A stretch of 64,000 bases of DNA from Diploptera punctata (GCA_030220185.1 JASPKZ010002333.1:1054001-1118000); one strand, 5' to 3'; positions 9,583-20,762 are shown, counted from the stretch's first letter. Numbers and translations are program-made. The notes: generated by a model not told the origin, from the letters alone.

Positions 9583-10407
9583 TCACGTAATTTGTGACAT
9601 TGTCAATGCTGCGTCACGTTCACAACTGACGTCCAACGGCCTTCTATCCTGCAGACTGACCTCCGCGCCATCTGGTGGCCGACCGAAGAATTTCCAAATC
9701 AGTCCTCTTTCTTTATAACCGGGTATTTCAAAATTCATAGTTGTATTTTCATTCTTGCATATGTAAATTTTTCCCAAATTGTGAGCTCCTTCGGTTTTCC
9801 AATTGTTTAAGTAATTTTGTTTTGGTTTCTATTCTATGTTTTTCTGACCAGGCATGTGCAGCTATTGCAGATTTTTCGGTTTCTCCATTTTTAACATTTC
9901 TGAGGTGTTCATTTAATCTTGTATTTAGATTCCTTTTTTTTTTTCTATGTATATCTTTTCACAATCTTTACAATTAATTTGATAAATTCCCGATTTTTTG
10001 CAGTCTTCAATTTTTTCATTTTTGTTGGTTTTTATTAAATTACCTAAGCTGTAATCATTTTTCGGTGCTAATTTAATGTTGAATTTGTTGAAAATTTTTT
10101 GAAACTTGTCAAATACGAAAGGATGGTATGTGAACTTCTTGAATTTTTTGCCTATATTTTTATCTGTCTGAAGAGTACTTTCATTGATGACTTTTTGTTC
10201 TTTGAATTTATTTATTTTCTTGTGTATCATTTTCTTGTGAAAAACAAGAAAATGATACACAAGAAAATAAATAAATTCAAAGAACAAAAAGTCATCAATG
10301 AAAGTACTCTTCAGACAGATAAAAATATAGGCAAAAAATTCAAGAAGTTCACATACCATCCTTTCGTATTTGACAAGTTTCAAAAAAATTTTCAACAAAT
10401 TCAACAT
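9583..10407 (-). pseudogene. PLE GIY-YIG protein fragment, inverted arm
   Basis: The minus frames contain 'YHPFVFDKFQKIFNKFNI', 'SGIYQINCKDCEKIYI', and at the end 'NENTTMNFEIPGYKERGL'. A frameshift near 9920-9930 breaks the GIY-YIG core (IYIEKKKG in place of IYIGKTKR). Everything N-terminal, including the RT, is absent. Confidence 0.7.
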
Positions 10408-10900
10408 TAAATTAGCACTGAAAAATGATTACAGCTTAGGTAATTTAATAAAAACCAACAAAAATGAAAAATTGAAGACTGCAAAAAATCGGGAATTTAT
10501 CAAATTAATTGTAAAGATTGTGAAAAGATATACATAGGAAAAACAAAAGGAATCTAAATACAAGATTAAAAGAACACCTCAGAAATGCTAAAAATGGAGA
10601 AACCGAAAATCTGCAATAGCTGCACATGCCTGGTCAGAAAAACATAGAATAGAAACCAAAACAAAATTACTTAAACAATTGGAAAAACCGAAGGAGCTCA
10701 CAATTTGGGAAAAAATTTACATATGCAAGAATGAAAATACAACTATGAATTTTGAAATACCCGGTTATAAAGAAAGAGGACTGATTTGGAAATTCTTCGG
10801 TCGGCCACCAGATGGCGCGGAGGTCAGTCTGCAGGATAGAAGGCCGTTGGACGTCAGTTGTGAACGTGACGCAGCATTAACAATGTCACAAATTACGTGA
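10240..10900 (+). pseudogene. PLE GIY-YIG protein fragment, direct arm
   Basis: The plus-strand arm reads from 'HKKINKFKEQKVINEST' through 'YHPFVFDKFQK' and, after frameshifts near 10385, 10470 and 10550, through 'IYIGKTKG' to 'LTIWEKIYICKNENTTMNF'. The last 73 codons (10679-10900) are open. It is the mirror of the minus-strand arm. Neither arm could make a full protein. Confidence 0.7.
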
Positions 10901-11149
10901 AGAAACCCAGGGTCTGCTATGCATTATGAAGTATGAGGTGAGTGAAATAATTAAAAATAAACAATATTAAAGAACCTCATAGTGTTATTTCCTATCTACA
11001 TAACTTAATGGAGGCCTGATGTTTATTTATACATATTTTGAAAGGCACAGCACTGAATTGGTTTATTTTTCTCTTATCTGCGGCCAGTGCGGCAATGTTT
11101 GTGTGAGCACACCGGGGCTCTGAGAGTACGTAAACCCCACCCCTAGCTT

Positions 11150-12590
11150 AGTGATCCCAAAACTATGGATTTGACACTATTCTTGATCAATTTGGAAATA
11201 TTGTTTTTTACCCCTTCTCACCCCCCACATCCATTTGGCTCTGAATTTGACTTAAATGGCACTGGTGCTATTATTATTCATCTCAGAAACCCCAAGAAAA
11301 AGGATTTGCACTAATATCATTATCATTATATTTGAAGAAAAAAAATTTCACCCAGACCAAGACTCGAACCTGGGACCTTCAGTGAGAAGTGTTAAATTAA
11401 TAATAAAAACATCAACCATTATCATTATTTCTAAATGGCAACCCCTTTCACCATGCTAATGATGCTAGGGGTCAAACTTGGCAATAAATGTTATCCGGAC
11501 TGTTACCAATGAGCTTAGATGTAATTGCAAATACTGCTCCTATTGAAAGGAGACAATGGAAATGTGCAATCCCGAAAATTATGGATTAGACATTAATCAT
11601 AATAATTTTAGATATATTATTTTTCACCCCCTAGGCATGCTAGGATTCAAATTTGGGTTTGCATGTCATCTGCACTGTCACCAATGAGTTTAGTGACCCT
11701 GAAATTATGAATTAGATACTAATATTAGATATTAGTATTTTTCACACCTCTCACCCTCTAGATATGTTAGGGGTTGAATTTGGGCTTATGTGACACCTGG
11801 ATATTCACCAATCAAGTTAGCAATCCCAAAAACTATGGATTTGAGACAGATCTCGCTCACTGTTGTAATTTTCACCCCTTCCTACCCTCCTTTGGGGAGC
11901 TAGGGGTCTAATTTGAGTTTAAATGTCATTGGGACTGTGACCAATTTGTATAGGAACCCTAGGAAATATGGATTTGACACTAATATCTGAAATTATATTT
12001 TTTACTTCTTCTCACCTCTCCTCTTAGGGAGGTTATACATGGGCTTAAATGTCATTGAGATTGTCACCAATGAGATAAGCAATCCCAAAAAACACAATTT
12101 TGACAGTAATTTCAGTAATTTCGGACATTTTATCTTCCACCCCTTCTTGCCCCCTTAAGGTGCAAGGCTCAAATTTGAACTTAAATAGTATCAGGACTGT
12201 CATTAATTGGCTTAGTGACCCCAAGAACTACAAATGCAACACTAATCTTGGCCATTTTTAAAATCTTATTTTTCACCCCTTCTTCATCAGCATGGGGTGC
12301 TAGGGTCAAACTTGGACTTAAATACCATCTGGATTGTCACCAATTTTAGTATTCACTCTTAATTATCTGCTCCCCCTCTTAGGAGTTAGGATTAGAATGT
12401 CACCAGACTGCCTCTAAGGGCTTATCGACCACAAAAACTATTAATTTGACACTAATGTAGATAATTTAAAATTATTTTTAGATCTCACTCCATCTCCATC
12501 CTGTCAAGGGGGTGCTAGGGTCTCTAACCCCATGGAATGTTTTCCAGATTGTAAGTTATATGCATACCAAGTTTGATTGAAATTACTCCA
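11150..12590 (+). repeat. ~130-bp tandem satellite, about nine diverged units
   Basis: The landmark 'CCCAAAAACTATGGATTTGA' or variants recurs at about 11157, 11567, 11697, 11825, 11947, 12087, 12217 and 12430. Other landmarks are TTTTCACCCCTTCTCACC, GGTGCTAGGGGTCAAA and ACTGTCACCAATGAG. The period is 122-140 bp. The units are strongly diverged, so the array is old. It is interrupted by a small tRNA-like retroposon at 11330-11416. Confidence 0.75.
11330..11416. mobile_element. Minimal tRNA-like retroposon with 12-bp TSD
   Basis: CATTATCATTAT lies at 11318-11329 and 11417-11428. The 87-bp insert joins an inverted half tRNA-like domain (minus strand, T-arm region, up to about 11375) to the plus-strand 3' tail GTTAAATTAATAATAAAAAC. 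It is the smallest example here of the inverted 5' / direct 3' architecture. Confidence 0.7.
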
Positions 12591-12606
12591 GGTATTCTAG
12601 AGTTAT

Positions 12607-13110
12607 TGTAAATCAATGGTACAGAGAAAATTTTTTACCTGAACTGGGAATCGATTTACATTAATTTAATTGTGTTCATTCGGTTCAGGCAAAAATTTTT
12701 CTCTTTACCATTGATTTACAATAATTTAATTGCATTCATTAATTTACTTATTTCTATCATAGTAATAGCTTTAGCTTCTCAATATTAATTTAATAAATAA
12801 TGCTATAGCTGTGTGGAGTCCCTTCAATTCTTCTTCAGGTAGAAGCCATTCATTGTGTATTTGTGAATGATGATTCATTGCAATTGAATGTGGGACCAGT
12901 AGAGTAAGGTAAAGGGAGGATTTCTGCTTGGATGGGAATGAAGCCTGGATTAGCTCAGTGGTCAGAGCATTAGCACAGAAAGCTAAAGGTTTGGGGTTCG
13001 ATTCCCGGTTCAGGCAACAATTTTTCTCTTTACCATTGATTTACAATAATTTAATTGTGTTTTACTTATTTCTACCATAGTAATAGCTATAGCTTCTCAA
13101 TATTAATTTA
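12607..13110 (+). mobile_element. tRNA-like retroposon fold-back with 13-bp TSD
   Basis: ATTCTAGAGTTAT lies at 12594-12606 and 13111-13123. The left end is an inverted piece (minus: TTCAGGTAAAAAATTTTC… after the T-arm). The right part runs direct: tRNA-like 12943-13015, then AATTTTTCTCTTTACC, then a tail 'CTTCTCAATATTAATTTA'. The linker also repeats at 12720-12800. Confidence 0.7.
12943..13015 (+). tRNA. tRNA-like domain of a retroposon
   Basis: Cloverleaf: acceptor GCCTGGA/TTCAGGC, D-arm AGCTC..GAGC, anticodon stem TTAGC/GCTAA with loop ACAGAAA (anticodon slot AGA, U33 replaced by C), and T-arm GGGGTTCGATTCCC. It lies inside the TSD-bounded element, so it is read as a retroposon head. Confidence 0.4.
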
Positions 13111-13309
13111 ATTCTAGAGTTATGTTAGAACATATACAGGATTTTGTTGATAATTTTTCCATTTGAACCTCTCCCAACCACCTATGGGTATTTTACCCCC
13201 TTACAGCCACATAGCCAGATTACATACAATTTATATGTGTGCTAAATTTGGTTGAAATTGCTCAGGTGTTTGAGACTTATGCCAGCACATACACACACAT
13301 ATACATACA

Positions 13310-13349
<40 letters not shown>

Positions 13350-13367
13350 ATGAAAAGAAAAATAAAT

Positions 13368-13440
13368 GCTTGAGTTGGGATTTGAACCCTAGTCTCTAAA
13401 CTCTGTACGTTTAGAGCTCTAACCAACTGAGCTACTCAAG
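13368..13440 (-). tRNA. tRNA-like domain, (AT)n-linked family
   Basis: Minus strand: CTTGAGTAGCTCAG head, anticodon stem CTAAAC/GTTTAG (6 bp), loop GTACAGA, T-arm TTCAAAT. The 6-bp stem and repeat context argue against a working tRNA. Confidence 0.35.
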
Positions 13441-13667
13441 TATTCCAACACAAACATACATTTATCTTATATATGTAGTATTCTCAATTCACACAAGAGG
13501 TAGCGGGAAGTAGTTCCAACTGACATCTAGTGGTCACCATAACAGGTAAGCAAATTTTTAAAGAGAATATTTACTTTATAGCCGTAACGCTTATATATTT
13601 AGATGTTATAACTATATTTTTGACATTTGGCAATGAAGGCAAATATGATATGAAAAGAAAAATGAAT

Positions 13668-13740
13668 GCTTGAGTCGGGATTTGAATCTGAGTCTCTAAA
13701 CTCTGTACGTTTAGCACTCTAACCAACTGAGCCACTTAAG
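13668..13740 (-). tRNA. tRNA-like domain, second tandem copy
   Basis: Exactly 300 bp from the first copy and almost identical. The head reads CTTAAGTGGCTCAG, which weakens the acceptor stem. Confidence 0.3.
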
Positions 13741-13972
13741 TATTCCAACACAAATATACATTTATATATACAGGGTGTAAATGAATTATACCGCACAAAT
13801 TTAACTACGTATAGGGGGGTATTATATAAGCATTTTGAGATAATGAACTAATGATCTACAAATAAAAATGTCCAAGTTATGATTCAATTTGTAAAATGGT
13901 TGGCACGCCACTGATTATTTCAAATTAAAATGGAAATAATATGATACAGAGACTGTAAATTGCAACAAGTAT

Positions 13973-14047
13973 GCGCCTTTAGCTCAGTGGTTATAGCAGT
14001 CTTACTACCGATGCAAATGTAAGATTGATGCATCACGTTCGAAATTA
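13973..14047 (+). repeat. tRNA-like segment in left TIR of mariner
   Basis: CCTTTAGCTCAGTGGTTATA (A-box-like) is followed 40 bp later by CACGTTCGAAAT (B-box-like). No good anticodon stem is seen. A matching inverted segment sits in the other arm at 15634-15697. Confidence 0.4.
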
Positions 14048-14457
14048 CCTACAGTATGTGTACACTTTTTTTTTTCCTTTCTTCCTTTATTATGTACGTA
14101 CTGTAAATTAGTTGCGTATGTAGATTTACTTCTGGTTTAATTGTTATTCATTATTGTAGAGAATACGGTATTGTAATGTACAGAGTTACAAAACTATCTA
14201 CATACGTATTGTACAGACAATAGTTTGAAAGGTTGTAGTAATAATACACATTCTGTAGAGTACAATAGGTTTTGCAAATAAAATGTATAATTGTACTGTA
14301 CCGTACTTATGTACTTAGATAATGATAGTGCAGTGATAGAGTAATAACATGAAGAGGTGCAGTGTATGTACACATGCATATATAATGTTATTAGGAAATA
14401 AAAAGCAATACATTTGAGTAAACCAGAAAAAAAAAAGGTAAAGCACCTGCAGACTCA

Positions 14458-15475
14458 TTAGAGAAATTGTTCAAATTGGCCACCTCCATTCTCACAACAC
14501 AGATGACATTGGCGACTAAAGGATTCTCGTATACTGTTCAAGATACCAGGTGCCTCGCAGATCACACCACATGCTGTGATTATGTGTGCAACTAACAGTT
14601 CATCTGTATCAACAGGGGTCGCATACACCAATGTTTTCAGTTGTCCCCACAAAAATAATCAAGTGGACAGAGATCTGGAGAGCGAGGTGTCCACACTACA
14701 GATGAACTATGTATTCCTATATCCAACGGCCAGGATACACTTCATCCAAATGATTTGCACATTCTGGCAGAAATGGGGAGGAGCCTGATGTGAAGAGAAA
14801 TTTCTTCTAGGGAGGACGTGCTCTAAAAATGTCTTATAAATGACACCATTTAATCTCTGGGGAAGAAGGTAGGGGCCAATGATATGGTCAGAAATAACGT
14901 CCACCAAAAATCTTTGCTGGTGAACCCTCTCGAAGATGGCATGAGGATTTTCATAATCCCACATATGACTGTTCTTTCAGTTCAGAAACACCCCATCTGT
15001 ATTAAATGAATAACACCGAGGAAAAGAAGTGTGGTGGCTGCAACAGAGCTCAATTACAAAATTGTATCCGTTGAGCGAAGTCCACTGGCTGTAAAGCTTG
15101 TACTTTTTGCAGATGAAAGTGATAGAGCTGGTCTTTGTGCAGGACTTTCCATACACTTTGATGGTTCGTGCCCATTACACATCGAACATCACAAGTACTA
15201 TTAGAAGGATCATCTTCCACCTTATGAAGAACATTTTCTTCGAACTCTGCAGTGCAGCAGAACATACGTCTTTCACTGGCATCTACTCTGTTTACCTTCA
15301 ACGTCCCATTCTCCCGCAAACGCCTATCAACAGACTCTAATGTTGTTTGGTGAGGATGGTGTCTATTCGGATACCGCTCCGCGTACATGGCAGCAGCTCT
15401 TGCACCGTTACCTTGTGCTGCACCATAAATCAGATGCATTTTGGCAAGTTCAGCATAACTGTAAAGATGTTCCAT
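14458..15475 (-). pseudogene. Tc1/mariner-superfamily transposase, DUF4817-type N-terminus, decayed
   Basis: The minus-strand frame 15475-15050 starts MEHLYSYAELAKMHLIYGAA, continues 'YAERYPNRHHPHQTTL' and 'HKVEDDPSNSTCDVRC', and ends 'HLQKVQALQPVDFAQR': two helix-turn-helix repeats of the DUF4817 type. After frameshifts, 14964-14707 gives 'ENPHAIFERVHQQRF' and 'IIGPYLLPQRLNG', and 14652-14458 gives 'LKTLVYATPVDTDELL' and 'GGGQFEQFL', the C-terminus. The expected first catalytic Asp region (TDEA) is mutated, so the enzyme is dead. The length agrees with a ~340-residue original. Confidence 0.8.
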
Positions 15476-15633
15476 GATGCTTTCATGTAATGTGATTGAT
15501 ACTGAAGTAACTTCTAATCAGATGTTAATGTAGTAATCAATATGGGATTAGGTATTTTGCACATGCCTATAATGAACAAATTTCAGTGTCAAATGTATCA
15601 CAGTACACATGCAGGAAGAAAGAAAAAAAAAGT

Positions 15634-15697
15634 GGCATGCCATGATTTGAACATCCAATCTCAAATTTATCGCTTTATCCATTAAGCCACACATTAA
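15634..15697 (-). repeat. tRNA-like segment in right TIR of mariner
   Basis: Minus strand: GTGGCTTAATGGATAAAGCG, then GATGTTCAAATCATGGC. It mirrors the left segment in position and flanks, so it belongs to the long TIR rather than to an independent insertion. Confidence 0.4.
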
Positions 15698-16249
15698 CTA
15701 CACAGATTCTGCATGTTACACTCTAAGCCAAGGTTTCATTGTACCGATGCTACTTTAATCAGTGCAGTGGCGTGCAATCATCTGCTAAGTTTGACATTTT
15801 AAGGAATTTGATAAGCCAATATTTCATAAACATTGTTGATTAATTATTAGCAAGTTCTGAAGTTATTCTAGTATAATTTTTTCTCCTACTTTGCTCTCCT
15901 ATTGATTTATCTGTATTAATTGTCGATTACTTTGATTCTCTATAACTAGCCCATTTTCCCTCGTACACCATTGGTTCCTATTTCAAATGACTTGTACAGT
16001 ACCCCTCTGTAAGCAGTCAAATTTGTCCGGTATAATTCATTTAAACCCTGTATATATAACTAATGTAAGCTGTAAGAGCATTTAAAAAGAAAGTTTGTAT
16101 ATATATTTAGATTAGTAGTACAATTATATGATAAGATGAATATGACCATTTGATATTTTAATAATACAAACTTATAATTTACAGTAAAAATCACTTGTGA
16201 GCCAAGTAAAATCAATTAAAAAAAAAAAATGGATTTTTTAAATACATAC

Positions 16250-16328
16250 TAGGGAAACCATATTAGAAGTGAGTGTTGCACATTGTGCTAGTCCTGTGAG
16301 AGCTTCAAGAGATGCTGATACACTAAGT
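16250..16328 (-). CDS. AP5M1: AP5M1-like, coding exon 4
   Basis: 79 nt between acceptor TTTGATTACAG and donor CTA|GTATGT. It enters in phase 2, completing codon AT|A from exon 3, and leaves in phase 0, exactly what exons 3 and 5 need. It encodes LSVSASLEALTGLAQCATL. This aligns by eye with the 'PLISVSGVSQGFEFL' stretch of vertebrate AP5M1. On its own it would be a weak call; phase and order make it convincing. Confidence 0.6.
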
Positions 16329-16769
16329 CTGTAATCAAATGATAATTTAAAATTAATATAAATATAAAGATTGTTCAGAATTCATATGCACTTATTTTAA
16401 GAAAATATTTAGGTAAAGAACTAAAATATTTAGGTAGAGAACTAAGGTTTCAAAATTTCTTGGCATAAACTCTTTAAGAATATAGAAGTCAGATGACAAG
16501 ATGTCTGGCTATGAATTGAATTTCCTGGTTTCAAACTTGCAGAAGAATAGAGATATGTTGTACCTACACCGGCCTTGAGACCCATGCAGCCTCCTTAATT
16601 TTTTTTTTTTATTCTGGCAGAGTTAAGGCCATAAGGGCTTCTCTTCCACTCAACCAGCACAAATACAAATAAATATTTGACAAATATAGATATACACTAT
16701 ACTAATTATAAACAGTTAAAGATACATGTAGCAATGTAAATTTCATGTACAAACAACATTTTGTATGAT

Positions 16770-16862
16770 AATAACAATAATAATACGATAATAATAATAA
16801 TATAATAATGATAATAATAATATAATAATGATGATAATAATAATAATTATAATAATAATACT
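16770..16862. repeat. (AAT)n microsatellite
   Basis: Imperfect ATA/AAT triplets lie in the 3' UTR of the LINE. Slippage of a short tail motif is likely. Confidence 0.7.
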
Positions 16863-16937
16863 ATGAATATGATAAATTATACGAGAAACACCAGTTAATA
16901 TATATACACTTTACACTGGGTAATGATGAAGTCGAGG

Positions 16938-18790
16938 TTAGAGCAAATATAAATTTAGATTTCTTTTAAAAGTTGCCAATGTCCGGCAGCCCCTTATATC
17001 TTGTGGTAGGGAATTCCAGTTGCGAGAAGTAAAGATAGTATATGACATGGAGTGATGTGATGTCCTATGTTGCGGTATATTAAGCAAGAGACTATGTTGT
17101 GATCTTGTGTTTAAGTTATGGTTTGAGGATAGATACTGGAAACGAGATGATAAATAATTGGGAATCGAGGTATGTAGGATCTTAAATAAGAGAATTAGAC
17201 AATGCGATTTTCTTCTCTCTTTTAGATGTAGCCAAGACAATTCGTGGAATAATGGAGAAATGTGATCGTATTTTCGAACATTAAATATGAATCTGATACA
17301 CATATTATGGACACGCTGCAGTTTGTCCGACAATCCGTCACTTATGTCAGTTAGTAGAACGTCACAATAGTCAAAATGCGGCATCACTAAGGTTTGAATT
17401 AAAATTCTTTTAAGAGCTGTAGGAAGAAAATTTTTGAGACGCTTTAGGGAATGCATTATGGAGAAGATCTTTTTAGATGTTTGTTTTACTTGGACATGCC
17501 AATTTAAATTTGAATCTAAGTAAAGTCCCAAGTTTTTAACGACGTCGGTATAAGGAATTTGTTCGTTATCTAATATGACAGCCGGCATATTGCCATTGTT
17601 TATGGAGTGTAATAGTCTTGGATGTCCGATAATTATTGCTTGCGTTTTGTTTACATTTAGTTTTAGCCCATATTGTCTGGACCATAAAGATATATGTCTG
17701 AGGTCAGTGTTTACTTTGTCAATATATTCCTTAATTTCGTCAGGCCTAAAGTGTGTGTAAATCTGTAAGTCGTCGGCGTAAAGATGATGCTTGCAGTGTT
17801 GTAGTTTCTTGGTCACATCATTAATATAAATTGAGAAGAGAAGAGGAGCGAGGACGCCGCCTTGAGGTACCCCTTTCCTCACCAAGCGCCAGGAAGAAAT
17901 GCGATTATTAACAGAAACTGATTGCTGACGATTAGTGAGGTAAGATCTAAACCAATCAAGGCAGTTTTCCGACAGATGTAGTGTCTTAAGTCTCGCTAGC
18001 ATTAAGTCTATATCTACTGTGTCAAAGGCTTTGCTGTAGTCGAGTAGGACTATTGCGGTGAGTTTGCTTTTGTCCATTGAGTCTCTTATGTCCTCTACAA
18101 TGTCAAGTAGTGCAGTACTTGTATGATGTCCTGTTCTAAAACCAGACTGATGCTCATCAAGTAAGTCGTGTGTGGTGAGGTAGTCTGTTAACTGTGAGTG
18201 TATTATGTGTTCCAGTGCTTTAGATAAACAGGGAAGAATACTAATTGGTCTATAATCATCGAGTGTTGTGGGAGTGTTTGATTTCGGTGTAGGACGAACT
18301 AGAGCCATTTTCCAGAGTCTGGGATAGGTCCCGGTCATTATAGAGGCATTAAAAATGTGGGTTATTGTCGGGAGAATAATGTCAATTATTTTTTGCAGGA
18401 GAGTTATTGTTATATTGTCTATTCCTTGTGCTTTAGATTTAATGCGTAATACTGCTCTTTTGGCGTCATCAGGTGAGATATAGGAAAAAAAGAATTTTTC
18501 TCGGGTGGGTTGGGAATATGACACTAGTTCATCTATTGTCTGTTGTTTGTGTTGTGAGTTGTCAGTAGAGAGGCGGGTGAAATGGTCATTCAACTCATCT
18601 AGTGGTAGGTCAGCTGTTTCTACCTGTAGTTTATTTTGACAGAGGCCTATTGATTTTAAATTTTTCCACATGTCAGATGAGTTGGACATGGATTGTGTAA
18701 TAATAGTATGGGCATATTTTAGTTTTGCATTTCTAACAGTCTGATTGACTTTATTCCTCAGATGTTTGTATGTCTTAAGTCTGTCAGTTC
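16938..18790 (-). pseudogene. LINE ORF2, reverse transcriptase part
   Basis: 583 codons are open from the first ATG at 18689, and the frame extends upstream to about 18780 ('HLRNKVNQTVRNAKL'). RT motifs in order: 'DDYRPISILPCLSKALE', 'HQSGFRTGHHTSTALL', 'VLLDYSKAFDTVD' (catalytic Asp), 'GVPQGGVLAPLLF', the catalytic 'HLYADDLQIY', and 'GLKLNVNKTQ'. The C-terminal 'LKRILIQTLVMPHFDYCDV' and 'YTIFTSRNWNSLPQDIR' are typical of the Jockey/CR1 group. All RT catalytic residues are present. One frameshift near 18775 separates it from the endonuclease part, so the copy cannot make intact ORF2 unless that is a sequencing error. Confidence 0.85.
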
Positions 18791-19831
18791 TTTATTCCTC
18801 CTGTATTTCCTGTATGCTGCTTCTCTCTCAGTCATAAGCAAGCGGATATTATCAGACATCCAGGGTGCAGGTGGTCTGTTTTTACGTCTAGTCTTGATAG
18901 GTGCGTGTTTGTCGTACAATTGTAAAATCATGTCATTAAAATGTTCAACTTTCTTGTCTACAGTCCTAAGTGTCCATATGTTGTTCCAAGGTAGTTTTGC
19001 AGCGTCATCAATTAATTGATCATTATTTATATATTTCAAGTCTCTGTATGTTACAAGTCTAGGTCTACGTTTAGGGCAAATGAGTGAATATACAATGTAT
19101 ATTAAGTCATATGCAGAGATGCCTGGAGCTTCTATCTGTCCACTAGTTATAACTTTTTGAGGATTATTTGTTATAATTAAGTCTAGTAGTGTGTCAGAGT
19201 AGTTAGTATGATGGGTTGGTTCTGAAGGCAGTATTGTCATATTGCAAGACTGGAACATTGTCTGTAGTTGTATAGTGTTATAAGAGTTTGTGGCTAATAG
19301 GTTAGTGTTGAAGTCTCCAAGTACAATTACATGTTCATAAGATGGTATCAGATTATGGAGAACTGTTTCAATGTCATGCAGGTGACCGACATTTGGGGGC
19401 TTATAAACTACTCCTAATAAACATTTCTGCATTTTTGTTCTAATTTCTATAAATAGATATTCGGGTCGAGACGAGTATTCACTAGGCGAATGGGATACAA
19501 TTTTTGGTTGAAGATCGGAACGTATATACATCGCCACACCACCTCCATTTTTCCCTGTTCTGTCATTCCTTATCAAGGTGTAATTTTGCATGTTTACAAG
19601 AGAAGAAGGAAGTGTATTTTTCAGCCATGTTTCGGAAATTAGAATAGCATGCAGATTTAGTGTTGAAAATATAGTTTGGAATTCTGAAAAGTGGGACAGG
19701 AGTGACTGTGCATTACAGTGTGTTATTTTGAGCGTATTGCTGCTGAAAGAGACACATGATTTTAAAATATCTGAGGTGGAAGGGGTGTGTTGAGATGGGT
19801 TTGGCATGAAAGAGGACAATGGTACTGACAA
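18758..19831 (-). pseudogene. LINE ORF2, AP-like endonuclease part
   Basis: 357 codons. An exonuclease-endonuclease-phosphatase fold is shown by 'THCNAQSLLSHFSEF', 'LISETWL' (metal-binding Glu), 'IRNDRTGKNGGGVAMYI', 'VVYKPP', 'VLGDFN' (catalytic Asp and Asn) and 'SDTLLDLII'. It cleaves target DNA for target-primed reverse transcription. The frame ends at 18758 in a shifted stop right after 'RKYRRNKELTDL', where the sequence should continue into the RT frame. Confidence 0.85.
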
Positions 19832-20093
19832 AGACCTAAAAGGGGCTGCAGGTGCATTACTTAAATCTATGGTTGAAATGTTGCTTACCTAAGTAGAACT
19901 AACTAAAAACAAGAAAACAGTAAATATTAAATATCAATTGGTGTTTAGTGTATGAAGTACAAAATTATATTAAAATTAGTTAGCTTAGTGTAAATTAATT
20001 TAAAAAATAAAAAAATAGATTATAGACGAAAAAATGAAAAAAAATAACACAGTAAATGAAATATAACGTGTATGGCTAGCATTCGGTGGGGGC

Positions 20094-20762
20094 TTAAATA
20101 ATGTCACCAACTGTAGTGATACGTCGTTTGGTGTCACCTTGCTTCACGTGTATCACACCATCTAATGTCCACACATTCTTCATTTCATATTTTTGTATGC
20201 ACATTTGAAGCAGGTCAAGCCGTCTCTTAGTCAGGTCTTCCCTGATGGTAATGCCAGATCCCTTTAATTGTTTTTATTTCTAAATACTTCACTTCGTTTT
20301 CTGTAGCTTATAAATTTAACAATAACTGGTCGCACTTTGTTCTCCCCGGTTGGGACTTTACCTATACGGTGACTTCTGTCTATGTCAGCCAGAGAGAGGT
20401 CAACGCCAATTTTTTTTGCAACTTCAATTGCTATTATATCAGTGTCCTCTCCCCTCTCTTCTGGCACACCAAAAATTTGCAAACACTGACAATGCTGGTA
20501 TTGTTCAAGTTCATCACTTTTAATAATTAATTTTTGTTCCAGTTCCTCAATTTTTTTTATCACGTTCCTGGAGAGAGGCCTCAAGTCTCTGAATTACCTG
20601 TGTGTTTTTCTCCAGGGCACTTTTCAATTCTTCCACTACCGCATCCTTCAAGAGGGCGACTAGCGGCTGCAACATGGCTGGCTCCTGCCATGACTCCTCT
20701 AACACATGCTTCAAACATTTTTCTACATCCTGGTAACATGGCTTCATTTTCTTTGGACCCAT
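20094..20762 (-). pseudogene. LINE ORF1, nucleic-acid-binding protein, frameshifted
   Basis: Three overlapping frame pieces: 20762-20547 (starts MGPKKMKPCYQDVEK, then a coiled coil 'ALEKNTQVIQRLEASLQ'), 20584-20264 ('KIEELEQKLIIKSDELEQ', 'LQIFGVPEERGEDTD', 'DRSHRIGK', 'RPVIVKFISYRKR'), and about 20270-20094 ('SGITIREDLTKRRLDLL' to 'TVGDII' and stop). A coiled coil followed by an L1-ORF1-like RRM fold is the usual layout. Frameshifts lie near 20560 and 20270. Confidence 0.75.

Larger units (their letters stand above)
9518..11008. mobile_element. Penelope-like element, 1.4-kb palindrome with 12-bp TSD
   Basis: TGGAGGCCTGAT lies at 9506-9517 and 11009-11020. Between the repeats, arms 9518-10238 and 10240-10970 are near-identical inverted copies meeting at about 10239 (…CTTGTGAAAAACAAG…). 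Each arm encodes the same PLE endonuclease region. The right end carries the 3' tail ACCTCATAGTGTTATTTCC, so the element is in plus orientation with its 5' part inverted. The arms differ by only a few bases, mainly small indels, so the insertion looks fairly young. Confidence 0.85.
13313..13765 (-). repeat. (AT)n plus tandem pair of tRNA-like units
   Basis: A (TA)n run at 13313-13345 precedes two direct copies of a minus-strand tRNA-like unit 300 bp apart (13368-13440 and 13668-13740). Each is followed by 'TATTCCAACACAAA' and preceded by ATATGATATGAAAAG. The same family forms a fold-back at 61540-61860. Confidence 0.65.
13771..16050 (-). mobile_element. Mariner-type transposon with long TIRs
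   Basis: The ends are CAGGGTGTAAATGAATTATA (13771) and, inverted, CAGGGTTTAAATGAATTATA (16050), each next to TA (TSD). The inverted similarity continues inward for several hundred bp with gaps: 'GCACGCCACTG' and a pyrimidine tract 'CTTTCTTCC' lie in both arms, each flanking a tRNA-like segment. The transposase between the arms is degraded. It lies in the AP5M1-like intron between exons 4 and 5. Confidence 0.85.

Noticed and set aside
13313..13345. (AT)n tract as an origin or regulatory element
   Set aside because: The same tract flanks the related tRNA-like unit at 61.5 and 61.9 kb, so it belongs to the repeat family's preferred site or tail.
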